Origin: an uncultured Alphaproteobacteria bacterium
GTDB taxonomy: Bacteria; Pseudomonadota; Alphaproteobacteria; Micavibrionales; Micavibrionaceae
Length of the DNA: 64,000 bases
Reading direction: 5' to 3'
Assembly (NCBI GenBank): GCA_900696495.1
Contig: CAADGI010000012.1
Coordinates: 1-64,000, forward strand
Below the pieces are notes generated by a model, which was not told the DNA's origin, ran no database searches, and worked only from the letters and a program-made list of their open reading frames with translations. Of the stretch, positions 7,493 to 15,154 are shown piece by piece (position 1 is the first letter of the stretch; each line of letters begins with the position of its first letter). The position numbers and the translations under genes are program-made.

Positions 7493-8272
7493 GTGGAGAA
7501 AATATTAAAAGATCCAGCAGGACAATTTGTTCGCACCTTGCCATTCTTTGATGGCTTGCCGGATACAGACATGAATGTTTTTGCCGCTGCAAGCCGCGCT
7601 AAAAATTATAAAAAAAACGAAAGTCTTTTTCATCTGGGCGACCCCGCCGACCGTTTTTTTGTCGTCTTAAGCGGATGGATAAAACTTTACCGCGAAACCG
7701 GCGATGGCGAAGAGGCCGTTGTCGCGCTTTTCAAGCGCGGCGATGTTTTTGGAGAGGCCGCAATCTTTAATGGCGCAGGCTATCCTTTCTCTGCGGTCGC
7801 GAGCGAAGATTCCAAGGTTATTGAAATTTCAGCCGCAGTGCTGCGCGAGCGCGCCCGCCAAAATCATGACATCATGGACAGGATCATGGCTTCTATGTCT
7901 AAGGAGCTAAGGGATTTGCAGCTTGAAAATGAGCATCTTGCGTTGATGAGCGCTCCGCAGCGTGTCGGCTGTCTTTTACTTCAGCTTTCCGCAGGCATGA
8001 TAGGGAAAGGCGGAACATTTTCTTTTCCTTACGATAAGTCGTTAGCTGCTGCGAGGTTGGGTATGAAGCCTGAAACATTTTCCCGCGCTCTCGCGCAGCT
8101 TAAACCTTACGGCGTCACTGTAAGCGGCCCGGAAGTTAAAGTTGAAAGTTTTTCCTGTCTTATTGATTATTGCTGCAGTCACTGCTCGTCACTTCCCGGG
8201 GAATGTCCGGGATCAAGAGGCAGATGCGCCGATAGAGCTTGTGCCGGGAAGAAAACAGGTACTTGTGATTAG
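7493..8272 (+). CDS. Crp/Fnr-family regulator with a cysteine-rich C-terminal tail
   Basis: This 259-residue protein has a cyclic-nucleotide-binding-like fold at about residues 15-130 (HLGDPADRFFVVLSGWIKLY, GDVFGEAAIF) and a dimer helix, followed by a winged helix (SLAAARLGMKPETFSRALAQL) whose recognition helix fits the FNR/FixK group. There are no N-terminal cysteines, so it is not a classical iron-sulphur FNR. Instead, eight cysteines lie in the last 38 residues (222, 227, 228, 231, 238, 245, 250, 258), including CCSHC. The start is GTG. It lies between two regions bearing FNR-type boxes and is the obvious candidate to bind them. Redox or metal sensing by the tail is an inference. Confidence 0.88.
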   Translation: MEKILKDPAGQFVRTLPFFDGLPDTDMNVFAAASRAKNYKKNESLFHLGDPADRFFVVLSGWIKLYRETGDGEEAVVALFKRGDVFGEAAIFNGAGYPFSAVASEDSKVIEISAAVLRERARQNHDIMDRIMASMSKELRDLQLENEHLALMSAPQRVGCLLLQLSAGMIGKGGTFSFPYDKSLAAARLGMKPETFSRALAQLKPYGVTVSGPEVKVESFSCLIDYCCSHCSSLPGECPGSRGRCADRACAGKKTGTCD

Positions 8273-8763
8273 AACCAAACAATCTTTTTCAGTTGCCGGT
8301 GTAATTCTTTCCCCTTCATTTTTGTAAGTTCTTTGTCAATTTCGGCCACGATCCGGTTTTGAACAGTTTTATGAAGGCGAGGGCGCAAGTCTCCCAAAGT
8401 TCGCGGCGCTGCAATCAGAACAAGGCGATCATAAGATTCAGTTTCTGCGGCCTCTTTAAGCCATTGAGACAGGTCCTGCGCAAAGTTAATAGCATCATGG
8501 CGACCTGGCTGCAGACGGGGCTGTAATTTGTGGCGGTTTGACCCGTGAAGACTGGTGACCCGGCCCATGGAATCATCCGGTATGCCTTTCCTGCGTTCTC
8601 TGATGACGGGATTGGCTTCGTATATGAGTTCAAGATGCGATCCGGATTTTTTATAAATATGCGCGATTTCCTGATCGGCAACGACAATCCAGACGATCGG
8701 CGCTTTATGATGATGCGGCTCCTTAGATAGAGGGGCTGCGTCCTTTGTCATTTTAAGTTTCAT
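8269..8763 (-). CDS. Host-attachment (eRF1-like, baeRF) family protein
   Basis: This 164-residue soluble protein resembles the pfam 'protein required for attachment to host cells'. It shows IVWIVVADQEIAHIYKK near the N-terminus and LVLIAAPRTLGDLRPRL followed by IDKELTKM in the second half. The fold is related to the eRF1 middle domain. Despite the name, the molecular role is unsettled and may concern ribosomes or RNA. It converges with the Crp/Fnr gene, overlapping it by four bases, and faces away from the operon at 8938; the FNR box at 8876-8889 could also serve this gene on the - strand. Confidence 0.75.
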   Translation of the reverse strand: MKLKMTKDAAPLSKEPHHHKAPIVWIVVADQEIAHIYKKSGSHLELIYEANPVIRERRKGIPDDSMGRVTSLHGSNRHKLQPRLQPGRHDAINFAQDLSQWLKEAAETESYDRLVLIAAPRTLGDLRPRLHKTVQNRIVAEIDKELTKMKGKELHRQLKKIVWF

Positions 8764-8875
8764 AAAGTTTTCCTTTTAAAAATGCTGGAAAGAAGTTTCC
8801 CCCTTTCCAGCGAGTTTTCAGGGAGATGGTGAGGTAAACACGGGTAAATAGCAGCACAAAGCGGTTTTTGCTTAT

Positions 8876-8917
8876 TTGATAAAAATCAAGAAAGGCCATT
8901 TCCCTCTGTGACATAAA
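8876..8917 (+). promoter_or_regulatory. FNR-type box with matching class II promoter
   Basis: TTGATAAAAATCAA (8876-8889) is a perfect TTGAT-N4-ATCAA site. CATAAA (8912-8917) lies where a -10 hexamer would be if transcription began near 8924, which puts the box centre at -41.5, the class II FNR position. The leader would be 14 bases and contains GGGAG (8926-8930) before the ATG at 8938. Confidence 0.75.
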
Positions 8918-8937
8918 AGTAAACAGGGAGAAGGGCT

Positions 8938-9648
8938 ATGTGTTTTTCAGCAGCGGCCAGCTTTGCAATGTCGGGAGTTCTCGCTGTCGGCGGGTTTTAT
9001 TGTGTTTCGAGGGCGTATAAACAAAGTCCAAAATACTTGCCCATGGCTCTTATGCCGCTATTTGTAGCTATTCAGCAATTTTTTGAGGGGTTGGCCTGGG
9101 TTAGCGCAGAAAATAATCTTCCAGACGCTCTTTATAGCGCAGCGCTTGCTTATATGTTTTTTGTCTGGGTGTTCTGGCCTTCGTGGGTTCCATACATGAC
9201 GTCTATACTCGAACCGCAAGAAAAAAGACGGAGGCTTTTATCTGCATTATCATTAACGGCCTTGTTCTTTGGTTTGTTTTTGTACGTCCCTTACTTTTTT
9301 CACCCGGCATGGCTTCAGGCACAAATTCTCTGCCATTCAATTGATTATAAAACCACGCTTATATCTGATCAATTTATTCCGAGACCGCTGACGGCATTAA
9401 TATATCTTGCATTTGTGGGCGCTACGCCGCTTTTATCGTCCCATCGGCAAGTTAAAAATTTTGGGCGCTCTTTAATCTTTTTTATCCCCTTGACTTATTT
9501 TGCCTATAGTCATGCATATATCTCAGTGCTTTGTTTCTTCGCAGCCATGGCAACTATTCAGCTCGTTTATATTATTTCTGAAGATAAATGCGCGATTAAC
9601 ACAAGGCGCGTGCCAGTCAAAAACAGTCGGGGAAGATTTTGGAGATAA
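8938..9648 (+). CDS. DUF6629-type membrane protein
   Basis: This 236-residue integral membrane protein has about seven membrane segments and starts MCFSAAASF, a beginning I associate with the DUF6629 family. Two conserved-looking cysteines lie in segment 1 and in the loop near residue 132. Its function is unknown. It is the first gene of a five-gene operon whose members overlap or abut, under the FNR-type promoter at 8876-8917. The start at 8938 follows GGGAG with good spacing. Its last ten bases overlap the LysE-family gene. Confidence 0.7.
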   Translation: MCFSAAASFAMSGVLAVGGFYCVSRAYKQSPKYLPMALMPLFVAIQQFFEGLAWVSAENNLPDALYSAALAYMFFVWVFWPSWVPYMTSILEPQEKRRRLLSALSLTALFFGLFLYVPYFFHPAWLQAQILCHSIDYKTTLISDQFIPRPLTALIYLAFVGATPLLSSHRQVKNFGRSLIFFIPLTYFAYSHAYISVLCFFAAMATIQLVYIISEDKCAINTRRVPVKNSRGRFWR

Positions 9649-10262
9649 TTTTATCTTTTATAGTGACGTGTGCCCTTATTGAGCTTACGCCCGGCCCCAA
9701 TATGGCTTATCTGGCGATTTTAAGCGCGGGCGAGGGAAAACGCGCAGGCTTTGCAGCTATAATTGGCATAGCTCTGGGTTTATTTATCGTGGGCATTGCT
9801 TCCGCTTCAGGCGTTGCCGTCCTCATCTCAAGCTCAAAGCTAATTTATGAAACTCTTCGCTGGTGCGGCGTTCTTTACCTGCTATGGCTGGCTTGGGATG
9901 GCTGGAATACAAGCAAGGAAACATCGCCGCCGCGAACGAATTCCAAAATAAGGGATAGGAAATTCTTTCAGCGCGGGCTGATCACGAATCTTTTGAATCC
10001 CAAGGCTGTTGTTTTTTATGTGGCGATTTTGCCGACTTTTACAAGTGACGCATCGCCGGTTTTGTCCCAGACAGTTCTTTTGACAATTATCTATGTAACA
10101 ATTGCCACATTTATTCATGTCATTATTGTTTTGCTCGCCGGCTATGCTTACAAACTCTTTGACAAGCCAAAACAGATATTATTTATTCGCCGTAGTTTGT
10201 CGTTCTTACTTGTTATCGTTGCGCTTTGGTTTGCGGTTTCAACGGCAGGGATGAAGCCATGA
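9639..10262 (+). CDS. LysE/RhtB-family amino acid exporter
   Basis: This 207-residue inner-membrane protein has about six membrane segments. The signature ELTPGPNMAYLAILSAGEG in the first loop identifies the LysE/RhtB family, which exports amino acids or small metabolites by proton exchange; NLLNPKAVVFYVAILP is the second family motif. Translation starts at TTG (9639) just after GGGGAAG, overlapping the upstream gene by ten bases. The stop overlaps the ATG of the metallo-hydrolase gene (ATGA). The substrate cannot be told from the sequence. Confidence 0.88.
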   Translation: MEIILSFIVTCALIELTPGPNMAYLAILSAGEGKRAGFAAIIGIALGLFIVGIASASGVAVLISSSKLIYETLRWCGVLYLLWLAWDGWNTSKETSPPRTNSKIRDRKFFQRGLITNLLNPKAVVFYVAILPTFTSDASPVLSQTVLLTIIYVTIATFIHVIIVLLAGYAYKLFDKPKQILFIRRSLSFLLVIVALWFAVSTAGMKP

Positions 10263-11614
10263 AGTTGACCTTTTTGGGCGCGACCCGGACTGTCACAGGC
10301 TCTAAGTATCTTCTGGAGCATGAACAGAAAAAATTTCTGGTTGATTGCGGCCTGTTTCAGGGCAAGAAAGAATTGCGACTGCGCAATTGGGATAATCCCC
10401 CCTTTGATGTCGGCAAGATCGATGCAGTTCTTTTAACGCATGCCCATCTGGATCATAGCGGATATGTCCCTAAGCTTGTTGCCAGGGGTTATGAAGGGCC
10501 GATTTATTGTTCCGAGGCTACTTATGATCTTTGCAAAATCCTATTACCGGACAGCGGCCATATACAGGAAGAAGACGCGGAAAGGGCGAACAGGTATGAA
10601 TATACCAGGCATCATCCTGCGCTGCCTTTATATACTGAAGCCCAGGCAAGAAAATCATTGCAGTTCTTTAAACCGTTGCCTTTTGGCCAGCCGCATTTCC
10701 TGACGGATGAACTCGGGTTTGAACTTTTCCGCGCCGGCCATATTTTGGGCGCTTCTTCCATTCGTATCAGTCATCTGAATACTTCCATTCTTTTTTCCGG
10801 TGATGTTGGACGCCTTCATAATCCTGTTATGAAGCCGCCTGTAAAAATTCATGACGCTGATTATCTGGTTCTTGAATCCACCTATGGAAATCGTCTCCAT
10901 GATAAAGATGATCCTATAGAAGATATTGGCCGAATTGTCAGGGAAACTGCCGCAAGGGGCGGCACCGTTGTTATCCCGGCCTTCGCCGTAGGACGCACGC
11001 AGGACATGCTTTATTATCTGCACACGCTAAAAAGCGAGCGCCGTATCCCGAATATTCCAGTCTATCTGGACAGTCCGATGGCCATCAATGCCACAGGTCT
11101 TATGCATAAACATATGAACGATCACAGGCTTTCGCCGGAGGAATGCGCCGATGTATGCGGCGTCGCCCGGTATCTCCACACGGTACAAGAATCGAAAAGC
11201 CTGAACAGTAACCCGATGCCGAAGGTCATTATTTCTGCCAGCGGGATGGCAACAGGCGGGCGTGTTTTGCATCACCTGAAGCATTATCTGGGCGATGCAA
11301 AAAACACTATTCTGTTTGCGGGCTTTCAGGCGGCAGGGACAAGAGGCGACAGACTGGTTAAGGGAGAAAAGGAAATTAAAATTCACGGCCATCTCCGGGC
11401 AGTGCATGCACAAATTGAAAATCTTCATAATGTTTCCGGCCATGCCGATTATGAAGAAATGTTAACCTGGCTGGAAAGCTTTAAAAAATCTCCGCGTAAG
11501 GTCTTTATCACGCATGGGGAGCTGGATGCTGCCAAAAGCATGAAGAAAAAGATCGAAGATAAATTTGGTTGGGATGTTATTGTTCCTGAATATATGTACA
11601 GCGAGGAACTATGA
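10259..11614 (+). CDS. Beta-CASP metallo-beta-lactamase-fold RNase-type hydrolase
   Basis: This 451-residue protein has a metallo-beta-lactamase core with THAHLDHSG as the zinc motif (residues about 60-68). A beta-CASP insertion follows with AFAVGRTQDML, DSPMAIN and SASGMATGGRVLHHL, and the protein ends with the RNA-metabolising domain (VSGHADYEEML, VFITHGE). Members of this group are zinc-dependent RNases related to CPSF-73 and archaeal CPSF; no S1 or KH domain is attached. The ATG at 10259 overlaps the exporter's stop, so an upstream in-frame start inside that gene is rejected. It lies in the FNR-box operon, which suggests RNA turnover under low oxygen. Confidence 0.88.
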   Translation: MKLTFLGATRTVTGSKYLLEHEQKKFLVDCGLFQGKKELRLRNWDNPPFDVGKIDAVLLTHAHLDHSGYVPKLVARGYEGPIYCSEATYDLCKILLPDSGHIQEEDAERANRYEYTRHHPALPLYTEAQARKSLQFFKPLPFGQPHFLTDELGFELFRAGHILGASSIRISHLNTSILFSGDVGRLHNPVMKPPVKIHDADYLVLESTYGNRLHDKDDPIEDIGRIVRETAARGGTVVIPAFAVGRTQDMLYYLHTLKSERRIPNIPVYLDSPMAINATGLMHKHMNDHRLSPEECADVCGVARYLHTVQESKSLNSNPMPKVIISASGMATGGRVLHHLKHYLGDAKNTILFAGFQAAGTRGDRLVKGEKEIKIHGHLRAVHAQIENLHNVSGHADYEEMLTWLESFKKSPRKVFITHGELDAAKSMKKKIEDKFGWDVIVPEYMYSEEL

Positions 11615-12288
11615 GTACGGTTCACAACGATCATGATTATAAGCTGTTGCGCGGCGCGGAAAACTATTTTCTCGATCTGAAGCGCTCTATAAGAATATGG
11701 CAAGAATTCCGTTACGGGTTCCGTAATCTCAACAAGGTCGGCAAATGTGTTACTATTTTTGGCTCCGCGCGTTTTAAAGAAGATAATCCTTATTACAAAC
11801 TTGCCTATCAAACCGCGTTTGAGGTTGGCAAAGCCGGATATGCCGTCATGACGGGAGGCGGGCCGGGAATTATGGAGGCGGCCAATAAGGGCGCAAAAAA
11901 CGCAGGCGCTTTATCGATTGGCTGCAATATAGAACTTCCTGTTGAGCAGACTCCCAATCCTTACACGGATGTCACGCTGCGGTTTCACCATTTTTTCGTA
12001 CGCAAGGTCATGTTGCTAAAATACTCCACGGCATTCATTCTCATGCCAGGCGGATTTGGAACCATGGACGAGGTTTTTGAAGTCGCAACGCTTATTCAGA
12101 CGAGGAAAGTCTGCAATTTTCCGATGATCGTTATGGGCAGCGACTACTGGAAGGAAATCGGGCCTTTCATGAGAAAGACGATGGTGGCCCAAGGCACAAT
12201 CAGCGAGAGCGATCTTGATATCGTCAAAATAGCGGATGATCCATCGGAGGCGCTGCGGCTTATCCAAACCCCTTACGAGTGCCCATGA
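11611..12288 (+). CDS. LOG-family nucleotide phosphoribohydrolase (TIGR00730-like)
   Basis: This 225-residue Rossmann-fold protein carries both LOG signatures: GGGPGIMEAANKGA (about residues 82-95) and PGGFGTMDEVFE (about 147-158). Enzymes of this family cut the base from nucleoside monophosphates (cytokinin-type or general purine and pyrimidine monophosphates). About 45 residues precede the core, more than in the shortest LOG proteins. Its ATG overlaps the upstream stop by four bases (ATGA). Being next to NnrD and a beta-CASP nuclease suggests nucleotide salvage or repair; whether it prefers adenosine monophosphate derivatives is not visible. Confidence 0.85.
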   Translation: MSTVHNDHDYKLLRGAENYFLDLKRSIRIWQEFRYGFRNLNKVGKCVTIFGSARFKEDNPYYKLAYQTAFEVGKAGYAVMTGGGPGIMEAANKGAKNAGALSIGCNIELPVEQTPNPYTDVTLRFHHFFVRKVMLLKYSTAFILMPGGFGTMDEVFEVATLIQTRKVCNFPMIVMGSDYWKEIGPFMRKTMVAQGTISESDLDIVKIADDPSEALRLIQTPYECP

Positions 12289-12296
12289 GGATCAAA

Positions 12297-13121
12297 ATGA
12301 ATTCAGTAAAAAATAACCCCGGCCTGTGGCTCTCCGATTTGCCTCAGCCGAGACCGGAAGGGAACAAGTATGATCGTGGTCATCTAATTATTTTAGGCGG
12401 CACGGAAATGACCGGCGCGGCGCGCCTGGCTTCCGAAGCTGCCATGCAGATAGGGTGCGGTCTTTGCACCATCGTATCAGCGCCGGAAACCAAGGACATT
12501 TATTTGTCCGGCCCGCCGCATATCATGTTTGAGTCTTATAAAACGCTTCAGGACTTTTCTGATCACTTAACCGATCCAAGACGCAATGCCTGTGTGATCG
12601 GTCCGGGTGCAGGAAGAGGCAATGCTGAAGAATTGAGGCATTGTGTCGAACATGTTTTAAAGCTCAGAAAGGCTACAGTGGTCGATGCCGACGCCATGAA
12701 TGTTTTTCAAGATAAGCATGCCGATCTGTCCTATGTGCTACATGAAAATTGTGTATTGACGCCGCATGAAGGAGAGTTCGCCCGGCTTTTTCCGTTTTTG
12801 GATGGAACGCGGGAAGAGCGAATCCGGAAAGCCGTGGAACTTACGGGCGCTGTTATATTGCTTAAAGGCCCCGAGACAATCATATGTGATCCAGGCGGCG
12901 AGATGATCATTAATGATCATTCAACGCCGCTATTGGCAACAGCGGGATCGGGCGATGTACTTGCCGGTATGATCGGCGGCTTGCTTGCCGAGGGCATGCC
13001 AATTTTGAAAGCCTGCGCCGCCGCGAGCTGGATTCATGGCGAAGCCGCATTAGAGTTTGGGCCCGGCCTGACAGCGCCTAATATAATAACCACCATTCCC
13101 CTTGTTTTGGCCTCTTTGTAG
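12297..13121 (+). CDS. nnrD: ADP/ATP-dependent NAD(P)H-hydrate dehydratase
   Basis: This protein of about 274 residues is a stand-alone YjeF C-terminal domain of the ribokinase superfamily. It removes water from damaged S-NAD(P)HX using a nucleotide. Motifs seen are GHLIILGGTEMTGAARLA, GPGAGRG, VDADAMN, LTPHEGEF, KGPETIICDP and TAGSGDVLAGMIGGL, the last containing the catalytic aspartate. The N-terminal epimerase domain (NnrE) found fused in many bacteria is absent. The ATG at 12297 has GAGG six bases upstream; ATG 12285 (overlapping the previous stop) and GTG 12279 are alternatives. It is the last gene of the FNR-box operon. NAD(P)H damage repair suits a cell with stalled NADH oxidation. Confidence 0.88.
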   Translation: MNSVKNNPGLWLSDLPQPRPEGNKYDRGHLIILGGTEMTGAARLASEAAMQIGCGLCTIVSAPETKDIYLSGPPHIMFESYKTLQDFSDHLTDPRRNACVIGPGAGRGNAEELRHCVEHVLKLRKATVVDADAMNVFQDKHADLSYVLHENCVLTPHEGEFARLFPFLDGTREERIRKAVELTGAVILLKGPETIICDPGGEMIINDHSTPLLATAGSGDVLAGMIGGLLAEGMPILKACAAASWIHGEAALEFGPGLTAPNIITTIPLVLASL

Positions 13122-13139
13122 TGTCCCTTAATAATCTTA

Positions 13140-13167
13140 AGTTCCTGAAATCAACAATTTAGGAACT
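13140..13167 (+). terminator. Hairpin after nnrD
   Basis: AGTTCCT (13140-13146) pairs with AGGAACT (13161-13167), and AAAT/ATTT extend the stem inside after a bulged G around a CAACA loop. It starts 18 bases after the nnrD stop. The following run is only GTTT, so intrinsic termination would be weak. Confidence 0.4.
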
Positions 13168-13205
13168 GTTTCCCTTCCGCGATTGTTGGAAGAAAAGGGA
13201 GATCG

Positions 13206-13307
13206 ATGATGCCGCAGCATGCTTACTGGACCGGCTATATGCGTTTGTCGCTGGTGACGTTTCCGTTCCGGCTTTACCCGGCGCTCTTAATATCGGTAAA
13301 AAACTGA
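13206..13307 (+). pseudogene. Remnant of a Ku DNA-end-binding protein (N-terminus)
   Basis: The frame beginning ATG 13206 encodes 33 residues, of which AYWTGYMRLSLVTFPFRLYP is an excellent match to the start of bacterial Ku (pattern WxGxxxLSLVxxPVxLYPA). GGGAGATCG precedes the ATG. It stops at TGA 13305. A second frame from 13286 continues with LNIGKKLNKTTEKI, which could correspond to the next Ku strand after a frameshift, then also stops. The remaining roughly 230 residues and a LigD partner are missing. Bacterial Ku works with LigD in non-homologous end joining, so this organism has lost that copy here. Confidence 0.65.
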
Positions 13308-13350
13308 ATAAAACCACCGAAAAAATAGTTAAGGATTTTTTCGATTCCCG

Positions 13351-13437
13351 CCAGGATTTGAGGATTATTTGACAGATAACGGCAAACCTGTCATAAAACC
13401 CGCGCAGTTGATAAATGCTCTCTTTGTTGAGGGCTGA
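13351..13437 (+). pseudogene. Possible transposase N-terminal fragment
   Basis: One frame reads FEDYLTDNGKPVIKPAQLI and on to ALFVEG before TGA at 13435. The pattern of an acidic start, G-K/R-P, then a helix with LLxALF resembles the DUF772 N-terminal domain of IS5/IS1182-type transposases. There is no start codon, no catalytic domain and no terminal repeat. The resemblance is short and could be chance. It would fit a decayed mobile element beside the Ku remnant. Confidence 0.22.
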
Positions 13438-13517
13438 GCTTACAGAAAAGTATCCGCCGTTAAGGGTACGTGAAGTTAGAATCCTCACTTTTTTCCGCAA
13501 AGTTCAATTTATAGCTG

Positions 13518-13573
13518 AAGCCTTTTAAGAGGCTTAGAAGCGTTTTCGCGTTGTGCGGAGCGCGCAACACCAT
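13518..13573 (+). promoter_or_regulatory. Structured leader of the cold-shock gene
   Basis: Two hairpins lie upstream of cspA. The first is AAGCCT-TTTAAG-AGGCTT (13518-13535), perfect. The second is GTTGTGC-GGAGC-GCGCAAC (about 13550-13568), with one G-T pair. Structured leaders are usual for cold-shock genes, where they control stability and translation with temperature. The promoter itself was not recognised. Confidence 0.45.
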
Positions 13574-13594
13574 ATTTGAACAAAGGAAGAAAAT

Positions 13595-13816
13595 ATGACG
13601 ACGACTAACACAGGCACAGTAAAATGGTTCAACGAGCAAAAGGGCTTTGGATTCATCCAGCCCGCAGGCGGCGGCGGCGACGTATTCGTGCATATCAGCG
13701 CCGTTGAAAAAGCAGGCATGCGCACATTGGCCGAAGGCCAGAAGATCAGCTACGAACTGCAGCTCGATCCCAAAAAGGGCAAAAACAGCGCGGTCAATCT
13801 GAAAGAAGCCGCCTAA
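13595..13816 (+). CDS. cspA: Cold-shock protein, CspA family
   Basis: This 73-residue single OB-fold protein binds single-stranded RNA and DNA. Both RNA-binding motifs are present: KGFGFIQP (RNP1) and DVFVHISAV (RNP2). A loop of three glycines (PAGGGGDV) is slightly longer than in enterobacterial CspA. GGAAG precedes the ATG. It sits 81 bases upstream of a DEAD-box helicase on the same strand; the two together form a cold-response pair that melts RNA structure. The gene symbol is the family name; several paralogues probably exist in the genome. Confidence 0.93.
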   Translation: MTTTNTGTVKWFNEQKGFGFIQPAGGGGDVFVHISAVEKAGMRTLAEGQKISYELQLDPKKGKNSAVNLKEAA

Positions 13817-13847
13817 ACAATTTTAAAAAATCGACGCATGTGACGTG

Positions 13848-13864
13848 TCCGGTTTTAAACCGGA
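13848..13864. other. Palindrome between cspA and the helicase gene
   Basis: TCCGG-TTTTAAA-CCGGA is nearly a perfect palindrome 31 bases past the cspA stop and 33 bases before the helicase ATG. There is no T-run after it, so it may be an RNA-processing or attenuation hairpin rather than a terminator. Confidence 0.35.
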
Positions 13865-13897
13865 TGCGGCGCGGCGTTTGTTGAGAAAGAAAAAATC

Positions 13898-15118
13898 ATG
13901 AAAAATTTTGAAGGCTTCGGCCTTTCGCAAGAGCTAAACAACTCTTTGGCGAGAATGAATTATACGGCGCCCACGCCGATCCAGGAAAAAGCAATTCCGT
14001 TCGCGTTGCAGGGCAGGGATATCCTGGGCTCGGCCCAGACGGGCACCGGCAAGACAGCGGCCTTCAGCATTCCGCTGGTTGAAGCGGCGCTTCGCAATCC
14101 GCACGGCAATGCGCTTGTGCTGACGCCGACGCGCGAGCTGGCCAAGCAGGTGATGGATGTCATACACCAGTTGCTGGGGCCGCAGAGCCCGATCAAGACG
14201 GCTTTTGTCATCGGCGGCGAGCCCATGGGCAAGCAGTTCCAGCAATTACGCCAGCGCCCGCGCATCATCGTGGGCACGCCCGGCAGGATCAACGATCATC
14301 TGGAGCGCGGCCTGACGCTGAGCAAAACGAATTTCCTCGTTCTCGATGAAACGGACCGCATGCTTGATATGGGTTTTGGCGTGCAGCTCGACCGGATCTT
14401 GAAATATCTTCCGGCACAGCGCCAGACATTGATGTTCTCGGCGACCTTGCCGAGAGCGATTATTCAAATGTCCTCAAAATACCTGAACAAGCCTGAGCGG
14501 GTTGCGGTCGGCGAAACGAATGTGGTCGCGCCGAAAATCAAACAGGAAATCGTTCATATCGCGCACGAAAAGAAATATGAAGAGCTGGTTCAGCAGCTTT
14601 ACAAGCGCGAGGGTTCGGTCATCATTTTTTCGAAGACCAAATACGGCTCGGAAAAAATGGCGACCAAATTGTGCCGCGACGGTTTCGAAGCCGATGCGCT
14701 GCATGGCGATTTGAGGCAAAACCAGCGCACCAAGGTCATGAATAAATTCCGTCAAAAGCAATTCAGGATCCTGGTCGCGACGGATATCGCCGCGCGCGGC
14801 CTTGACGTTCCGCATATCGAACACGTGATCAATTACGATCTGCCGCAGGTCGCGGAAGATTACATCCACCGCATGGGCCGCACGGCACGCGCGGGCGCGG
14901 AAGGTTCGGCCCTTTGTTTCATATCGCCGCAGGAAGCCGATAAATGGCGGGCGATTGAAAGATTGCTCAATCCTTCGGCTGCCGGACCCGAGCGGAAAGA
15001 ACATCGAAGAGAACATCGGAAAGAGCAGGGCCGTTATGATCACAAGCCGTATGGAAAAAGAGGTGGATCGCGCAAGCGCCGTTTTAAACCTCGTCCCCGG
15101 CAAGCAATGGCCGCTTAA
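13898..15118 (+). CDS. DEAD-box RNA helicase, RhlE type, with DETD motif
   Basis: This 406-residue ATP-dependent RNA helicase has all the core motifs: a Q motif (PTPIQEKAIP), AQTGTGKT, PTRELA, GTPGR, SATLP, IIFSKT, ATDIAARGLD and HRMGRTARAG. Motif II reads VLDETDRMLDMGF, with threonine at residue 152 in place of the usual alanine. The last 45 residues are very basic (KEHRREHRKE, GKRGGSRKRR), a typical RNA-binding tail. Together with CspA upstream it should unwind structured RNA, for instance in the cold or during ribosome assembly. The alanine-to-threonine change is conservative in size and probably leaves ATP hydrolysis intact. Confidence 0.93.
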   Translation: MKNFEGFGLSQELNNSLARMNYTAPTPIQEKAIPFALQGRDILGSAQTGTGKTAAFSIPLVEAALRNPHGNALVLTPTRELAKQVMDVIHQLLGPQSPIKTAFVIGGEPMGKQFQQLRQRPRIIVGTPGRINDHLERGLTLSKTNFLVLDETDRMLDMGFGVQLDRILKYLPAQRQTLMFSATLPRAIIQMSSKYLNKPERVAVGETNVVAPKIKQEIVHIAHEKKYEELVQQLYKREGSVIIFSKTKYGSEKMATKLCRDGFEADALHGDLRQNQRTKVMNKFRQKQFRILVATDIAARGLDVPHIEHVINYDLPQVAEDYIHRMGRTARAGAEGSALCFISPQEADKWRAIERLLNPSAAGPERKEHRREHRKEQGRYDHKPYGKRGGSRKRRFKPRPRQAMAA

Positions 15119-15154
15119 TTAAAGCAAAATATTCTGTAAAATAAATTCGTCATT

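Noticed and set aside
8269-8763. Host interaction role of the 'attachment' family protein
   Set aside because: The family name comes from a single early phenotype, and the fold is related to eRF1. Nothing here supports a host-contact role.
13159-13500. A 113-codon frame on the - strand upstream of cspA
   Set aside because: It crosses the Ku remnant in antisense and has no protein-like features or start signal.
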